64,000 nt of DNA from Akanthomyces muscarius (GCF_028009165.1 NC_079241.1:186001-250000); one strand, 5' to 3'; positions 42,325 to 54,506 are shown, counted from the first letter of the stretch. Numbers and translations: made by a program. Notes: generated from the sequence alone by a model not told the origin.

Positions 42325-43499
42325 TTACTCGTTATAATGGAAGACCTGGCGACGATGTCAGTATATACTGATACTTAAGAATTGGGGCGAGCACAAACCT
42401 TGTAGTTGGGCAGACCCCACGGTTGCTTTCCAAGACGCTTCGCCATCTTGGCAAAGCCCTCTGTTTCAATCAGGTGGTAAAAGGAAAAGGGCGGAAACAT
42501 GGCGCCGTCGCGGTGCACCTCGGCCTTGACCAGCAGCGCGGTGCCGCCGACGCCGTCCAGCGGCATCGCTTCGTTAATGTCGCCGGTGGGGTCGTACATC
42601 TTGGCCATGAGCGTGCGATAGGTGGGCATCTCGGCGTAGCCCTCGAGCAGGATGTCGTCGGGCCCCATCTTCTTGGCGAGCTCCTGCGCGTTCTCGCTGT
42701 CCTGCCAGTTGTTGTAGTCGTACGGGCGCTCCGACATCTTCTTGAGGTCCTCGTCGTAGTACTTCTGCCAGCAGTTGGCGCTGATGAGGTCCTTGTCAAA
42801 TGCGGCGAGGTCCTGGATGAGGCTGGGCGGACTCTCGACAATGTCGGCGTCAAGCCACAGCACCCACGACGTCTTAGGGCCGAGCGTCGTGAAGAGCAGC
42901 GAGTTGCGGGCCTTGGACATGACCTCGCGGCGGGCCTTTTGGTTGGACATTTTGTGGCGCTCGCTCTCGTCCTGGGACGCGATGGCGGGGTCAAAGTCCT
43001 GGCGGAGGATGATGATGCTCTTGAAGCGGTCCTTCTCCGGGCCGCGCTTCTGCGTCCTTTGTATTTGCTTCTGCAGCGCGGCCGTGGCCTCGTTGCCCTC
43101 CCTGTCCTTGGGCAGGATGAAGCCGAGCGTGATGAGCTCGTGCGGGTAGTTGAGCTTCATCAGGTTATCCCAGTAGCCCTGGTAGAAGCGCGACATGGGC
43201 GTCAGCACGAGGATGTGCTCCTTGTTGCGCATCGGCTGGGGCGTGACGGTAACCTTGTTGAGGTCGTAGCGGGACACGGGCGGCGGGCTCGACTTGCCGC
43301 CCTTGAGGCTCGATTTTCGGTACGGCGAAGTCGGCGGCGAGAGGTGGTGGTTGGCCGTGACATCGGCGAGGCGGCTGGAGACGGAGGAGCCCGACGGCGA
43401 GATTAAGAAGATGATGATGAAGATGCACAGCACCGCGCCGAGGACCAGGGTCGAGGGGTTGGCCTTCTTTAGGCGGACTGACCCCATGGCTCGAGCCAT
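42325..43499 (-). CDS. Mnn9/Anp1/Van1-family mannosyltransferase (GT62), Golgi type II membrane
   Basis: Two exons (intron 42398-42346), 373 residues from ATG 43499. The last exon is only 21 bases and adds VFHYNE, the expected family end; without it the protein would stop shortly after PNYK. The N-terminus is cytosolic and basic (MGSVRLKKANPSTL), followed by one signal-anchor (LVLGAVLCIFIIIFLIS). The catalytic domain shows ILVLTPMSRFYQGYWDNL, YPHELITLGFIL, the DxD-type LWLDADIVESPP, and PLDGVGGTALLVKAEVHRDG. These proteins extend the alpha-1,6-mannan backbone. By the RQDFDPAIASQDESERHKMSNQ run it fits the Anp1/Mnn9 branch; I cannot tell which of the three paralogues. Confidence 0.88.
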
Positions 43500-44569
43500 G
43501 GCCGCAGCGAGATGGTGATAGAAGAGAGAGGAGAAAGAAAGGTAGTAGTTGTTGGCGTCGAGTCGCGACGAGCAGCGCGTTCGTTAAGGAGAGACGAGGG
43601 GTGAAGCAGAGCCACAAGAAATTAGACTGAAAAGGACACTGTCGAGACACACATGGGGCTGGGTGTCGTGTCGTCGCAATTTGTCAATAGACGCGGCACC
43701 GGGGGAAATACCCGTCAGCCGTCACGGGTTAAAAAAAAATTGGAAGAGTGGCAGTACCAAATTGGGGGAGGAAGAGCCAACGGCGAGGGACCTTTTTCGC
43801 GCAGCGAGGCTTTGGTGTTTCTTGGACTGGAGATAAAGGGATGCACCCTAGCAGAGAGATTTAGAGGCCAGCTAAAGGGAACGAGTAGGGCCGTGCCAGA
43901 TTTGGCCTAGGGCGTCTGTAGCGCGCTGTCCAGGGGTACCTTTCGATTCTGCCAAGCTAAGAGCCAACACGAGGTACTCGCGCGACGGCGCTCGACTCCC
44001 TACGACCCGCGCTAAAACAGGGAGCCGTCGATCAGTCGTGTGAAATTTGCACAAAAGGCGGCAAGACGCCGTAGATGCGAGGGGTTTCTAGAAATGGTTG
44101 ATCATGACATGATCCACCTTTTTGTATATTATCATTCTCATTTTCTCGTTGATTTTGTCCCTCAACCTTTCCATATTCCTGCTTGTTGCTATGAAACTCT
44201 GTCTACGCCAGTGGAGGTCGTTCTTAGCGCCTCTATATTGATAACGCTGAAGACCACAATTAATTGTTCGCCGATTCCACATATTTCCCTAATATTGAAT
44301 GCCTACCATCTTTGAGCAGCTGGCATCAATATGAATGGCAGTCCTATTTACAGGTTACGGCTACTACATCCCGTCTAAGAATGGGTCGCTGCGTTATGTC
44401 TCGCCAGCACTGCAGTCAGCAGCCTTTCAGGCAGCCATACGGCCCTTTCACTCCGTACATGAAAGCCAGCCACCGTTGCCGGCTTCTTTTTGCCCAAATC
44501 TAGCTCCCCTAACATACATCCACAGAGCATCGACTCCGCAGAGAATCTCTCCCGTAGCTTGCCATAAGT
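43500..44569. other. intergenic, no gene seen
   Basis: About 1.07 kb upstream of the mannosyltransferase and of the kinase-like gene. A short frame at 44335-44570 might hold an upstream exon of the kinase-like gene, but I could not join it. Confidence 0.35.
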
Positions 44570-45561
44570 GTGAAGCCCGAAACCGACGGTTTCCAGAACG
44601 AGGTCCTTCGCTCAAGGGCCGAGTACGAAGAGCGGCGTTTGCGCACAAACCTTTACCCCCCCGGCGGCCGACCGAACATCGACTTGGACGTCCATCATGG
44701 GGAAAAACCATATATGACATATTGGTTTGAGGACGGTGACTCTGCGCGCGGTCAGTGCGTTCGCATATTCGACGTACCCGGCACCCTGTCTGGTGATATA
44801 CTACGACTCCGCCAGCAGCTGCCAGAAAAGCCCGGCCACTTTGAAGTTGATGACAACGATATCCGGGAGTTGGACCACTGTCTCCCACACCCAGACTTTG
44901 TGGGTGACGATTTCGAGAATGTGAGCGAGGTCATGGCATCACTGCCGTTGGTGCAGGTGGATGCTGCAAAACATTTCCTCAAGAAGCCAAAGTACAACAG
45001 CGAGATCCAGAACCTGAAAAAGTGTCAGAATGGAGCTGTTCCCGGCCACTCGGCGTCCCGAAATATCATCCAACTTTTCGGGAGGTCCTCCAACGGGGAG
45101 CTCGTCTTTGAAAAGCTTCGCCCTTCCCAAGCTACCCTAGCCCTTTATTCATCTCTTCCCATTTACAAGACTTGGATCCTGCAACTACTGGATGGTCTCG
45201 AGTGCCTTCATTCCTTTGGCATTCTCCATAAGGACTTGCACGCCGATAATCTCCTGTTTTCGGCCGATGCCAGCCGCCTCATTTTGCGCGACTTAGAAAG
45301 TGTTGGGGGAAGCGTCAAGCGCCCGAAGTCTCTTCTGATGGTGGACTTGAAGACTCTGGCTGGACAGCGCAATCTGACATCTACGACGTGGGAAACTGTA
45401 TCAGGAACATGGTGTATGGGAACAACCCAATCACACCTTTCATCGAACGGCCTGTGCCAGCGCCACTGCAAGGCATTGTGGATGCATGCCAGAGAGAGAA
45501 GCCTCAGGACCACCCGTCGATATCTGAATTGCGGCTCATGGTGAACAATATTGTAGTGTAA
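44570..45561 (+). pseudogene. protein-kinase-like gene with a frameshift
   Basis: The frame has no ATG before residue 49 and follows directly on an in-frame TAA, so the 5' end is either missing or on an unseen exon. A kinase-like core follows: HSFGILHKDLHADNLLF (an HRD-like catalytic loop with K for R) and LRDLES where DFG would be. Right after this, at about 45308-45321, the reading frame must shift by one base to continue as APEVSSDGGLEDSG, then SDIYDVGNCIRNMVYG and QREKPQDHPSISELR, all typical of the kinase C-lobe. The two segments are adjacent in the family, so this is a one-base deletion or two-base insertion rather than an intron. A decayed accessory kinase is the simplest reading. Confidence 0.65.
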
Positions 45562-46153
45562 AGCCCGGAATTAGAAACTTTATTCAGCTCTAAGCTATAT
45601 AAGCCACTCAAATCAATATGTCATATAAAACATAAGTCACGTCTGGCTGGCTGGCTTCGGTTTGCGCCAAGCGTTGCTCGTCATTCTTCCCCAGACCCAA
45701 TACGTGGATGACGTAAAAGAGATTACTTCTTTGCTTGAGTTTTTTATTTGGATTGCAATGAAGCCGAATTTCCTTGGCCCCGTACGCACCAGTGGTAGGA
45801 TGCACACCTTACGCCATCTACTAAGTAGCCTGCGTCGGGAGCTGCAAGACTTGCATGCATGACTTTTGTTTGCATCCAATGACAAGTATACTCTCACACA
45901 TCAGTTCCAATCGTTTTGCTCCGTGACCCCACATTTTTGCATATATTGGGTTGCAAGTAGGTCGCAAAGGCAGACGGCAAGTCACACATCATTGTCAGAG
46001 TGCCACCGAGGAGTCGGGCGTATGTCGCATTCTCGCATAGGACAGACGATTTTTACATAAATAGCTAGCATTCGCCAATGCGTTGCACCTGTACTTCGAT
46101 CTCCAACTGATGCTTATGTAATTTGCATAGCATTTCTTCAAACAAGACTCACC
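45562..46153. other. intergenic, no gene seen
   Basis: About 590 bases between two decayed genes; no supported feature. Confidence 0.4.
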
Positions 46154-46749
46154 ATGGCTGAGGTCGCCACCATCTACAACGCACTTCCAAGCTTGGTTGA
46201 TGCTGATGAAGGCTTTAATGAACGAGCAGCAACATTTCGAATCATAGCGGACCTCCTTGCTCAATATAAGCATTCGTTCGGCCTTTGCCTTGTCCATGCC
46301 CACTGTCAGCTTACAGAGGGCGAAATCATGCTTGCGAACGGCAATCATTCGCAACCCGAGTCTGCTAAAGAGGTTCCTGCCTTCTACCCTGAGCGTTGGC
46401 TGTCGAGTGTCGCGCCCTATAAGTTCACCTTGCGGCCCACTGTAGGTCCATCAAGGAACTTGTGAAAGAACTCCGTCGCATCCTTGAGGAGCGCAACCTA
46501 CAAGACATTATCGATCTTTATCATATTGACAGGCAGGACGAATCTCTCCCAGTCATTGAGTGAACAGAGATTAGAGCGAACCTTACTCGCACCTTGACCA
46601 ACGATGGTGAAGAGCACAACCCAATCGAAACTGGCTGGGACTTTGGCCTTGGCAACCCAGTGACGGTGGCTTGCGTGATTAGTTGTGACACGCGCACCAC
46701 GCGGACTGGGGCTTCGCACAAAGGCATGTGTAACTCTGTCGAGGAGTGA
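46154..46749 (+). pseudogene. decayed accessory gene of unknown function
   Basis: ATG 46154 opens a frame (MAEVATIYNALPSLVDADEG, FGLCLVHAHCQLTEGE, VPAFYPERWLS) that breaks at about 46440-46452. The coding signal resumes in another frame (IKELVKELRRILEERNLQDI, LYHIDRQDESLPVIE), meets a TGA at 46561-46563 where a Trp codon (TGG) would fit, then continues (TEIRANLTRTLTNDGEEHNP, ETGWDFGLGNPVTVACVI) to a stop at 46749. One frameshift plus one TGG-to-TGA change indicates a pseudogene. The family is one of fungal accessory genes of unknown role; I cannot name it. Confidence 0.65.
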
Positions 46750-48123
46750 TTGATTCAACAGAGCTAACCGCGAGATGAGGCACCCGATCGCACTTTGATA
46801 TTGACTCGTAATATAAATATTGCTTAGTTATTATAAAGCCTACAGAATTAACTATGATATACTTGCAAACGTGCTGCCACCAGATAACCCAGGAAGCGAT
46901 AGTCAAGTTCAGATATCCTGCGAATGTGCCACACTTCAGCTCGTACATTAGTTTGCGTGAGCGGCAACCAGGCATGGTTTGAATTAATGCGAGTTGTCAA
47001 AAAATAGCGTTACACCTTGCACTTGAGGAAGCAGCGCAGCTTGCATAGTCAGCCGATCAAAGGTACGTTTAGGTTCGCTTGATGACGGCGCAATCGCATT
47101 CACCTACCCGCTGACGGGTAAGGGCGGCAGTCTACAGGCCGAGCACGTTGGATGAAAGTAGAAGAACTGTGGGACTTCACCTCAATTAATCACTATTTCA
47201 TACTCAAGCCATTACCGTGTTTTCAATTGGGTTCCTATCAGACTTTCCAGGATTTCCGCAGTTTTAGGCTTGGAAACCCCCACGAGTTGAGTTTGTGGCA
47301 TAACGTGGTAGAGTGCTGTATTGGCGGTAACTCGATTTAGCTGGCCCTTATAAGTCGCTGTAAGTACCTTCTGCCAAATAGCTAATCCTGGCAGAACACC
47401 CAAGTATATCTTCCAATGTATGGCATGAATGAGGCTTGCGGCCTCGGTATTTGGTATTTTTGGGCATCTATTGGATGGCAATGAATAGACGGGTGTCTAT
47501 GACAGTGGCCACCTTACCACAGTACACGAAGTCGTAGATGTTCAGCTGTCCAGCTTGTGAAGTAATTTGTAGACAGTGTTGAGGCGTACCGCCAGTGGCT
47601 CAATTTCGGCAATTTACTATGTAAAAAGTGTCTGCCTTTTTTTACTAGCGTTGTTTACTTTATTGTCACCCCAAGAGCCAGCACGCACTTTACAGACTTG
47701 CTGGTTGACAGTCACGACAGTCATGGTTCAGGGCCCACGGGGACTATTATAGCGCGCTAATGATTCCACTAGTTAACTTAACTTCCCACGCCTCCTTACC
47801 AGAGGTACTACCTAGTGCTAGGCCCGCTAGGTCATGGTAGGTAGATACGCACCTAGATACCTAAACAGACCCGCCCAGCCTCGCTCTCCGTGGCGCTGTC
47901 AGCCAAACCGCACCACGCCGCAACTGCCCCGGTCAGCCTACTAGCAGCTGTTTCCGCCCGGAACGCCGAGTTCGCCAGCCGCTCGTCAGCCCCGACAAAA
48001 CATCGCCAGAGCCTCACTCTCGAGTCTCTGCATCTTCTTCTCTCTTGTCCCGGGCCGCGTCTATACTTGGGCGTCAGTAATCGCATCGATATCCAAAGAG
48101 TTTTCAGGAACTCTATTTTCGAA
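46750..48123. other. intergenic, no gene seen
   Basis: About 1.37 kb with only short frames. A/T-rich around 46790-46860 and pyrimidine-rich near 47760-47880. No supported repeat or RNA gene. Confidence 0.4.
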
Positions 48124-49602
48124 ATGGACAAAGGTCTGGACGAGATCATTGCTGACAAGGTTCGTTACTCACACCCCAACGGCCTCGCAAAAGGCCTCCA
48201 ATGCTAATGCCCTCTCCCTACACAGCGCAGCAATGGTCCTCGCAACAACCGCCGCGGCGGAGACAGGCGCCGTGATGGCCGTGATCGCCATGACGGACCT
48301 CGCGATGGCGTCAGAAAGGTGAGCATGCTCTGCTTCCTTCGCGCAACCCCTCGTGCCATCTCTGCTAACTCGGCGCATCCAGGTTGCCTAATCCTCCCCA
48401 TCGTTCCTTGCCTCTCGACTGTGTCAAAACACCTTGCGCCGCCTCTGCCGAGCCGATAATCATGCATCTTGAACCATTGACAAGCTTGGGCAAGGCGCAC
48501 ACCTTGACAAACTCTTTGGCTAACCGGAGCATTGCCAAACAGTCGTATCGCGATGAGCCACGAAGCATTGATAGGCAAGTCTTGCCATTCCCAGCTTTCC
48601 TGAGAGACATCATCTAATTGATGACAGCGAATGGGTTCATGATCGATTCGAAGACGACGGTAACTCGACATCCGTTTGGGTCAACGCTGCAATGTACTAA
48701 AAGCTTCAGATCGCCGCCGTGCACCCGCGCCGAGACGCCGTCGCGACGAGCCTCAGGCGTATGTTGCTCTATCGACTCCATATAGTACAGTTTGGCTGAC
48801 AGTCACGTAGCGAGGCTAAAGGAACCAAGATCAAGGTCGACAACTTGCACTACGACCTCACCGAAGAGGACATTGGCGTATGTAGCCTCCGCTATTCTTC
48901 AAGTCATATGCTAATCCGTCCAGGAACTTTTCCGCCGCATTGGACGTGTAGTTCGCTTGCAGCTCAAGTTTGACCGCGCTGGTCGCTCCGAGGGCATCGC
49001 CTATGTCACTTACGAGCAGAAAGATGATGCCGACGAGGCCGTGAAACAGTTTGACGGTGCGAATGCCAACGGTATGTCTTCATCGCCTGCATATCTGAGC
49101 TGTACTGACATATCCAGGTCAACCTATTCGTTTGACCCTTCTTCCGAACCGCAACCCCTTCGACACGGCTGTCATGCCCGGCCGCCCGCTCTCTGAACGC
49201 ATTTCCGCGCCCGGCGGACGTTACACTGAAGATGACGCAGTCCGCAGAGGCATTGATAGATACATCCCTGGTGGTCGTGAGGGTGACCGTGACCGCTCTA
49301 GAAGCCCACGCGGTTCTCGCCGTCGCGGTGGACGTCGTCCTGGGACACGCCGCGAGGGCGGAGAAAATGGTCGTGATGGCAACGAGGGCGGCCGTGGTGG
49401 CCGTGGTGGCCGAGGTGGTCGTGGTGGTCGTGGTGACCCGCGCCCCAAGAAGACCCAGGACGAACTCGACGCTGAAATGGACAATTACTTTACCAAGAAC
49501 GACGGCGAGGCTCCTGCTGAGGCGAATGGAGGAGACACTGGTGCCAAGGGCGAAGGCGATGCCCCGGTCCCTGGTGCTGGTGACATTGACATGATTGAGT
49601 AA
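48124..49602 (+). CDS. mRNA export adaptor, Yra1/Mlo3 (ALY/REF) family
   Basis: RNA-binding TREX component that brings the export receptor to mRNA. Clear exons: 48124-48159 (MDKGLDEIIADK), 48226-48318 (RSNGPRNNRRGGD...GVRK), one ending at 48659 with SEWVHDRFEDD, 48710-48758 (RRRAPAPRRRRDEPQ), 48811-48877, 48924-49071 and 49118-49602. The RRM lies in the last three (IKVDNLHYDLTEEDIG, ELFRRIGRVVRLQ, GRSEGIAYVTYE), followed by an RGG-rich tail (GRGGRGGRGGRGGRG) and an acidic end. The 5' border of the SEWVHDRF exon is uncertain: phase-0 acceptors include tgatag (just before 48573) and ctgag (just before 48606). The region between 48319 and that exon is unusually complex (see findings). Confidence 0.85.
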
Positions 49603-49891
49603 CTATCATTGTATTACACTGTACGGCTTTTGGTTTTTAGTAACAGGGTCTGGTTAATTATTTGTCTAAGAAGCTATAAACGCCACTATTTTTTCTCCAC
49701 TATGTCAAGATGAGTGTGATCGCTGACCACCGTGCTCTATGCTAACATCCGACAATCCAAGGTAAATCAATACGTAGCAAATTTGTATATTGTCCTTCCT
49801 CCCTTCCTATTAGCTGCCGGGTTTTTTTTTAGTGAATTTAGCTGCATATATTCACCTAGAATATACCAAAGTCCGCTTATTTTATTTCAGC

Positions 49892-50707
49892 TTAATGACG
49901 GTAATCATGGGAATTTACGTCGTAGTATACTGTGGCTTCCCCATTCCTTTTTTGCCTCAATGACACACTCCCCATCAGCACCGCCGAAATGACCCCGTCC
50001 GTCTTGGCATCTTCACTCGTTCCATTCTTCAGGTAGCAGTTTCCCGACGCCACAGCCACAAATTTGGCCAAGTCGGCGCCAAACACGACGCCCTTGCAGC
50101 CGCCGCCCCATTTCGAGTTGTACTTGGCGCACGCGGCCAGGCAGTCGTGCAGCGAGTAGGCGACAATCGGGAGCAGGTCGTTCTTGGGGTGGTCGACGCC
50201 ACAGGTCGCGTTGAAGCGGTACACGCTGCCGGCGACGGTGACGGCGGGCGTGGCGTCGGAGCACGGGAGCGGCAGGATGACATCTGTCGGCGCGACGTAG
50301 GCGCCGGACAACGCGGCAGAGGAAGATGAGCTGCTGGAGGAGGAGGTGCTTGAGGTCGATGTCGGAGTGCCGCTTGGGTTTGAAGGCTCAGAAGGGCTCC
50401 TGCTTCGCAATATCAGTATATGGATATATACATGTACGCTTTCAATCGCTGGGGGTCAAGCACACTTTTTTGCATTCTTCACAGCCATGGAGCCGCCGAC
50501 GCCACCTCCCACAGCCACCGCGATAATCACAAAAACCAGTACCAGCAGCAACCAAAAAGTCGTCGGGCGCATGTCCATAATCTTCTTCTTCTTCTTGGAT
50601 TTTGCCAAGCGGAGCGCGGGCGGTAGCTGCTCCTGCTCCTTGGTCGTGTAGTACACCTGTGGCGCCTCCTGCGCGGGCACCACCTCGGGCGCGTGCGAGG
50701 CGTCCAT
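49892..50707 (-). CDS. membrane-anchored secreted/surface Cys-rich protein of unknown function
   Basis: Two exons (intron 50465-50400), 249 residues from ATG 50707. A cytosolic N-terminus (about 48 residues, KSKKKKK) precedes one transmembrane segment at about 49-72 (FWLLLVLVFVIIAVAVGGGVGG), then a Ser/Thr-rich linker (TSTSSTSSSSSSSSSAALSG) and a C-terminal domain with six or so cysteines (LPCSDATP, NATCGVDHP, LHDCLAACAKYN, GGCKGVVF, GNCYLKNGT). That cysteine spacing is reminiscent of PAN/apple-like modules seen in many fungal surface proteins. The linker suggests heavy O-glycosylation. No function can be assigned. Confidence 0.7.
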
Positions 50708-51324
50708 TTTCTTTTACTCTCCAATAAGCACTGCCATAAAATAGGGGACCAGTCCTAAGGGCCGTATATCACAGAACTGGAGAGACGTGGTGGCCGTTCT
50801 GTCGAGCGGCTGATTGCTCGTCTTCGCACGAACGACACAACGTTGTTGACAGAACAGTTGCAGATTCAGCCAGTCTTAAATTAAAACTCATTGAAATGAA
50901 CGACTCCCTCAATCTTACTTGGGTATTTACTCATAGCCGACCATCTAATGCTTCGCGGACGCTGCGACAGCTCTGCGCTGCGTCGTCGTTACTCATCGCC
51001 CACCATTGCAGCCTGAATGAAGCTCAACGCTCGCGCCAACTCCGCTCGGTTTAGAATAGGATGAGCGCAAACGAGCCTCGTCGACTAGCTAGCGAGTCTA
51101 CAGGGCTACCGACTTACCTACCCACATGAGTAGCATTAGTTAGGCGTCACTTTACAGTAGTGTGGTGTCTGTGTCGCCCTACACAATAGCCTCTAACAAA
51201 TTCGCCGTTATTGAAGGGTATAGATTGTATTTACAAATGCCCGCTAGCTAACGGTCACAAACGCTCCAGGGGTATTGCCTAGCTCGAATAAAAAAAAAGG
51301 TGTATACACCAAAAAGGACACCTT
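50708..51324. other. intergenic, no gene seen
   Basis: About 620 bases between the Cys-rich membrane protein and the dynein gene, mostly promoter and 3' sequence; no supported feature. Confidence 0.4.
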
Positions 51325-53473
51325 TTAGACTACCACCGCCCCATTGACACCCACGGCCTCGACACGGTTCACCAGCTTCTTCACATTCGTCCACTCCTCG
51401 TTCTTCAAGCCCTCCTTGCCGCCCAGCCCGCTCGCCACCTCAAACACCGTCAGCGACCCGTCAATGCCACCGGTCGCGATGCGCTTGCCCTCGTTGGGCT
51501 CCCAGGCCAGCTTGTTGAGGCTCTTGGAGAGCATGGTGCGGCCGTCTTGGCGCTGGCTAGGCGTGATGCGCGAGATGGGTTCCTCCGTCTCCTTGCTAAT
51601 GTCCCAGAGCTCCAGCCAGCCCGCGCCGTCGACGAGCGCAAACACGCTCGGCTTCACGGGCGACCAGCGGGCGTCGTAGACGACGTCTTCGCGAACAAAG
51701 TCAATCAGCGGCTTGATGTGGCCGTCGCCAGAACCAATTGTCGACGTGGCAGCGGGCGCGCGGACCTTCCACAGCTTGACGCTCCAGTCAAGCGATGACG
51801 AGAGGACGAGGTCGCCAAGGTCGACAGGGCCGCGCGACGGGTGGAAATCTACCGACATGACGGGCGCCGTGTGACCCTTGTAGCAAATCTTCTTGTCGAC
51901 GCCCGCCTTAGCGCCGGCGCGGTCGTAGCGGTGGCAGGGGAAGATGGTGCCCTCCTCGCTGCCGACGAGGAAGAAGGTGGGATCCGTCTGCGGAAACGAG
52001 AGGCAGGTCGGGCTGACGTCCTCGACGGCCACTTTGGCCTGGGCCGGGTTCTTGAGCTCCAGGAGCTCCTGGGGCTGGGCAAAGACGTCCATGCTCCAGC
52101 CGCAGACGACGCCGTCCGTGGAGCACGAGATGATGTTGTTTGCATTTTGCGTGCCGACAATGTCCACCGAGTAGATGGGGTGCGCGTGGCCAAAGCCCGT
52201 CAGCGGCGTCTTCTGTACCGGCGCCGCCTTGGCGCGCGTGTCCCAAAGAAGCACTTGGCCGCTGTACGAGCCGCCGATGATGAGGTTGGGGTGGTATGGC
52301 GAAAACTTGGCTGTCAAAATGTCAGACTGAGCCGTAAAGACGTACTCCGGACGGTCGTGCATGTGTGTGTTCCATACTTGCACCAAGCCGTCGGGTTCGT
52401 GGGGCGCTGTTGGGTTCTTTGTGTACGACGCCAGCAAAAGCTCGCTAAACTTTGGCGAAAAATCGATGCTGCTGATCATGCGCTTCTTGGACCACCGCTC
52501 GTCAAAGAACTGCGCAACTTCCTTTATCCTGGTCTGCCCGCGGCCGCCGGTGTTGCCAGTCTCATCGTCGTCCTCGTCTAGGTCCTTGCCCTGCAAGGAG
52601 TAGTCTGTAAGGATGTCGTACGTCTCCTGGTCAATGGCCCGTTCGATGACCTTGGTAGACTGCTCTAAAAAGTCCACAAACTCGTCCGATCGTGTAACAG
52701 CTTCGAGCTCCTCCGAAGTCAGATCTCGAATCGGATAGTTGGTAGCAGAAGGTTGTTCAGCTTCAGCGCCGTCCGCCAAACGCTCCCTCGTTGCTCTCAG
52801 CTCTTCCTCCACCTCGTCTCGGATCTTTTGACGCAGCTCTTCCTCTCGGTCGCGTTCTCTCCTGCTCAGTTTCTTCGATGGGCTGGCTATAGAGCCAGAA
52901 ACGTCGTCTTGCTCCGACTGTAGAGATTGCGCTCGTGGTCTTGTGGGCGACGTCCATCCATCCGTTGTCTGAACTCCCTTGCTGTATGAAAATACTTCTT
53001 TTACAGGCGAAGGAGGGCATTCGTAGACAGTAGTGAGAGCGACTGTGCTCAGTTGTATAGGTGGCGCTGGTAGCGCGGATGGTGCTGAATGACCGCTGGG
53101 GGGAGCTGCGAACTCGGAGGTCTCGTTGCTAATTTCTCCAGCACTGAGGACGCTGTTCGGGCGGCTACCGCGAGGAGCAGGGGACGCAGCATCGCCAGTG
53201 GTGGTCGATCCGGGACGACTTTCGCCGACTAGACTGTTTATAAGGGATTCGATTTCACGGCGGCTGTCTGCTCTGCCTGGCGTCGGTGATATGAGCTGCA
53301 GTAGAGCGTGGTTAGCATGCGCACCTCGAAGCTTCAGACCCAGAACACACCTCACCAGGGCTGCCCATGCTTTGGCGCCCCGCGGACGCCTGGCTGGCCC
53401 GGAGCTCTCTTTGCCGCTTCAGCTCGGCGAGCTTCGCTTTTTTGGCGAGGATTTCATCGCGGCGTTGTTGCAT
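51325..53473 (-). CDS. cytoplasmic dynein 1 intermediate chain
   Basis: Two exons (intron 53350-53296), 697 residues from ATG 53473. The N-terminus is a coiled coil (MQQRRDEILAKKAKLAELKR) that binds dynactin p150. A Ser/Pro-rich stretch then includes SYSKGVQTTDGW, a light-chain (LC8-type) docking sequence, followed by a charged coil (RRERDREEELRQKIRDEVEE). From about residue 290 there is a WD-repeat propeller (SIDFSPKFSELLLASYTKN, LVQVWNTHMHDRPEYVF, KFSPYHPNLIIGGSYSGQV, VLLWDTR, LSSSLDWSVKLWKVR, LELWDISKE). It links cargo and dynactin to the dynein heavy chain. The intron donor is placed at GAG|gtgtgt because that keeps frame with LISPTPG. Confidence 0.95.
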
Positions 53474-54015
53474 AGTGTTGTTTGCTCTGGCCCATCACCT
53501 GCGACGAACCTAGGTAAATACGGATTCGCTCGCGGGCGGTATCACTGCTGAGATACACCGGGTTTTTGACCTCAACAATGTGGGAAGCTGTTCCAAAGTC
53601 AAAGGCAACGTCGTTTGGGCCAAGATTGGTTGAAAAGCCTGGCAAAAATAAAGTACATAATAAAGAGTGCAGATGTTCAATAGCCCAAGCCCTGGTAGAC
53701 GCGACTGTAGCTCGGCCACAGCTAATTAGCGCCACAGCAGCCCCTGGAAGCTCGTCACTGTGGCTGGTGGCCGGGCCGCGATCATCACGTGATCCCTACC
53801 GCCAATTTTTGGGCCGCCTGTCACCTTGGCCGAGCTTGATGGCGAGGATAGGAAAAACTGCGACTTTTCCCGAGGGACAGCAAGCTTCTTCGCATCAATT
53901 CACCACGCAACCCTCCAGCACACCGCGGACCGGGCCAATTGATCTCAGTTGACCACGTCAGTGTCTGTCCTACAGTTCAACAAAGTTGCCGACCGCGACG
54001 CTCGAGTTTCTTGCA
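53474..54015. other. divergent intergenic region, no gene seen
   Basis: About 540 bases between divergent dynein and ATP synthase e genes; presumed promoters only. Confidence 0.4.
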
Positions 54016-54506
54016 ATGGCTTCGACAGGAGTTAACGTATGTTGCGCATCACCAATTGCCCTGCCCGATCGCAGGAACCGTCATCGGAATCACAGGTCTC
54101 TACGGGGGACTGGGCTTCGAATTGAAATCATCACAGCAGCATGCTGATACTATCTCCCAGGTTCTGCGGTGGTCCGCCCTTGCCGCCGGTCTCTTCTACG
54201 GCTTCAGCCACCAGCGCACCATCTACGCCACCCAGAAGGCCGACCACAGCAAGCACGAGTACGAGAAGAAGCAAAAATTGATAGAGCAGGCCAAGGCCGA
54301 ATATGCCAAGCAGAAGAACCCGGCCCCGGCCTCTGCTGACAATGGTGCGTCTTGCGGCATTACTTGGTCGCCGGCATCGATGCCGACCTAGAGACCTCGC
54401 GACGATATGACGCGTGCTAACTGGAAATGTAGTCGTCACCGACGTCAACAGCCCTCAGTTCGACCTCGAGAAGTTCCTGGTAAAGGTTGCCAAGGAGAAC
54501 CCTTAA
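54016..54506 (+). CDS. TIM11: mitochondrial ATP synthase subunit e
   Basis: Three exons (introns 54037-54160 and 54345-54432), 92 residues. The first exon encodes only MASTGVN; splicing to VLRWSALAAGLFYGFSHQR gives the expected membrane helix with its GxxxG-like glycine motif (AAGLFYG) used in ATP synthase dimerisation. The rest is a charged helix (EYEKKQKLIEQAKAEYAKQK) and a short tail (FDLEKFLVKVAKENP). Length and order fit subunit e of the F0 sector. Confidence 0.92.

Noticed and set aside
42423..43406. 327-codon plus-strand frame opposite the mannosyltransferase
   Set aside because: Antisense shadow in a GC-rich gene.
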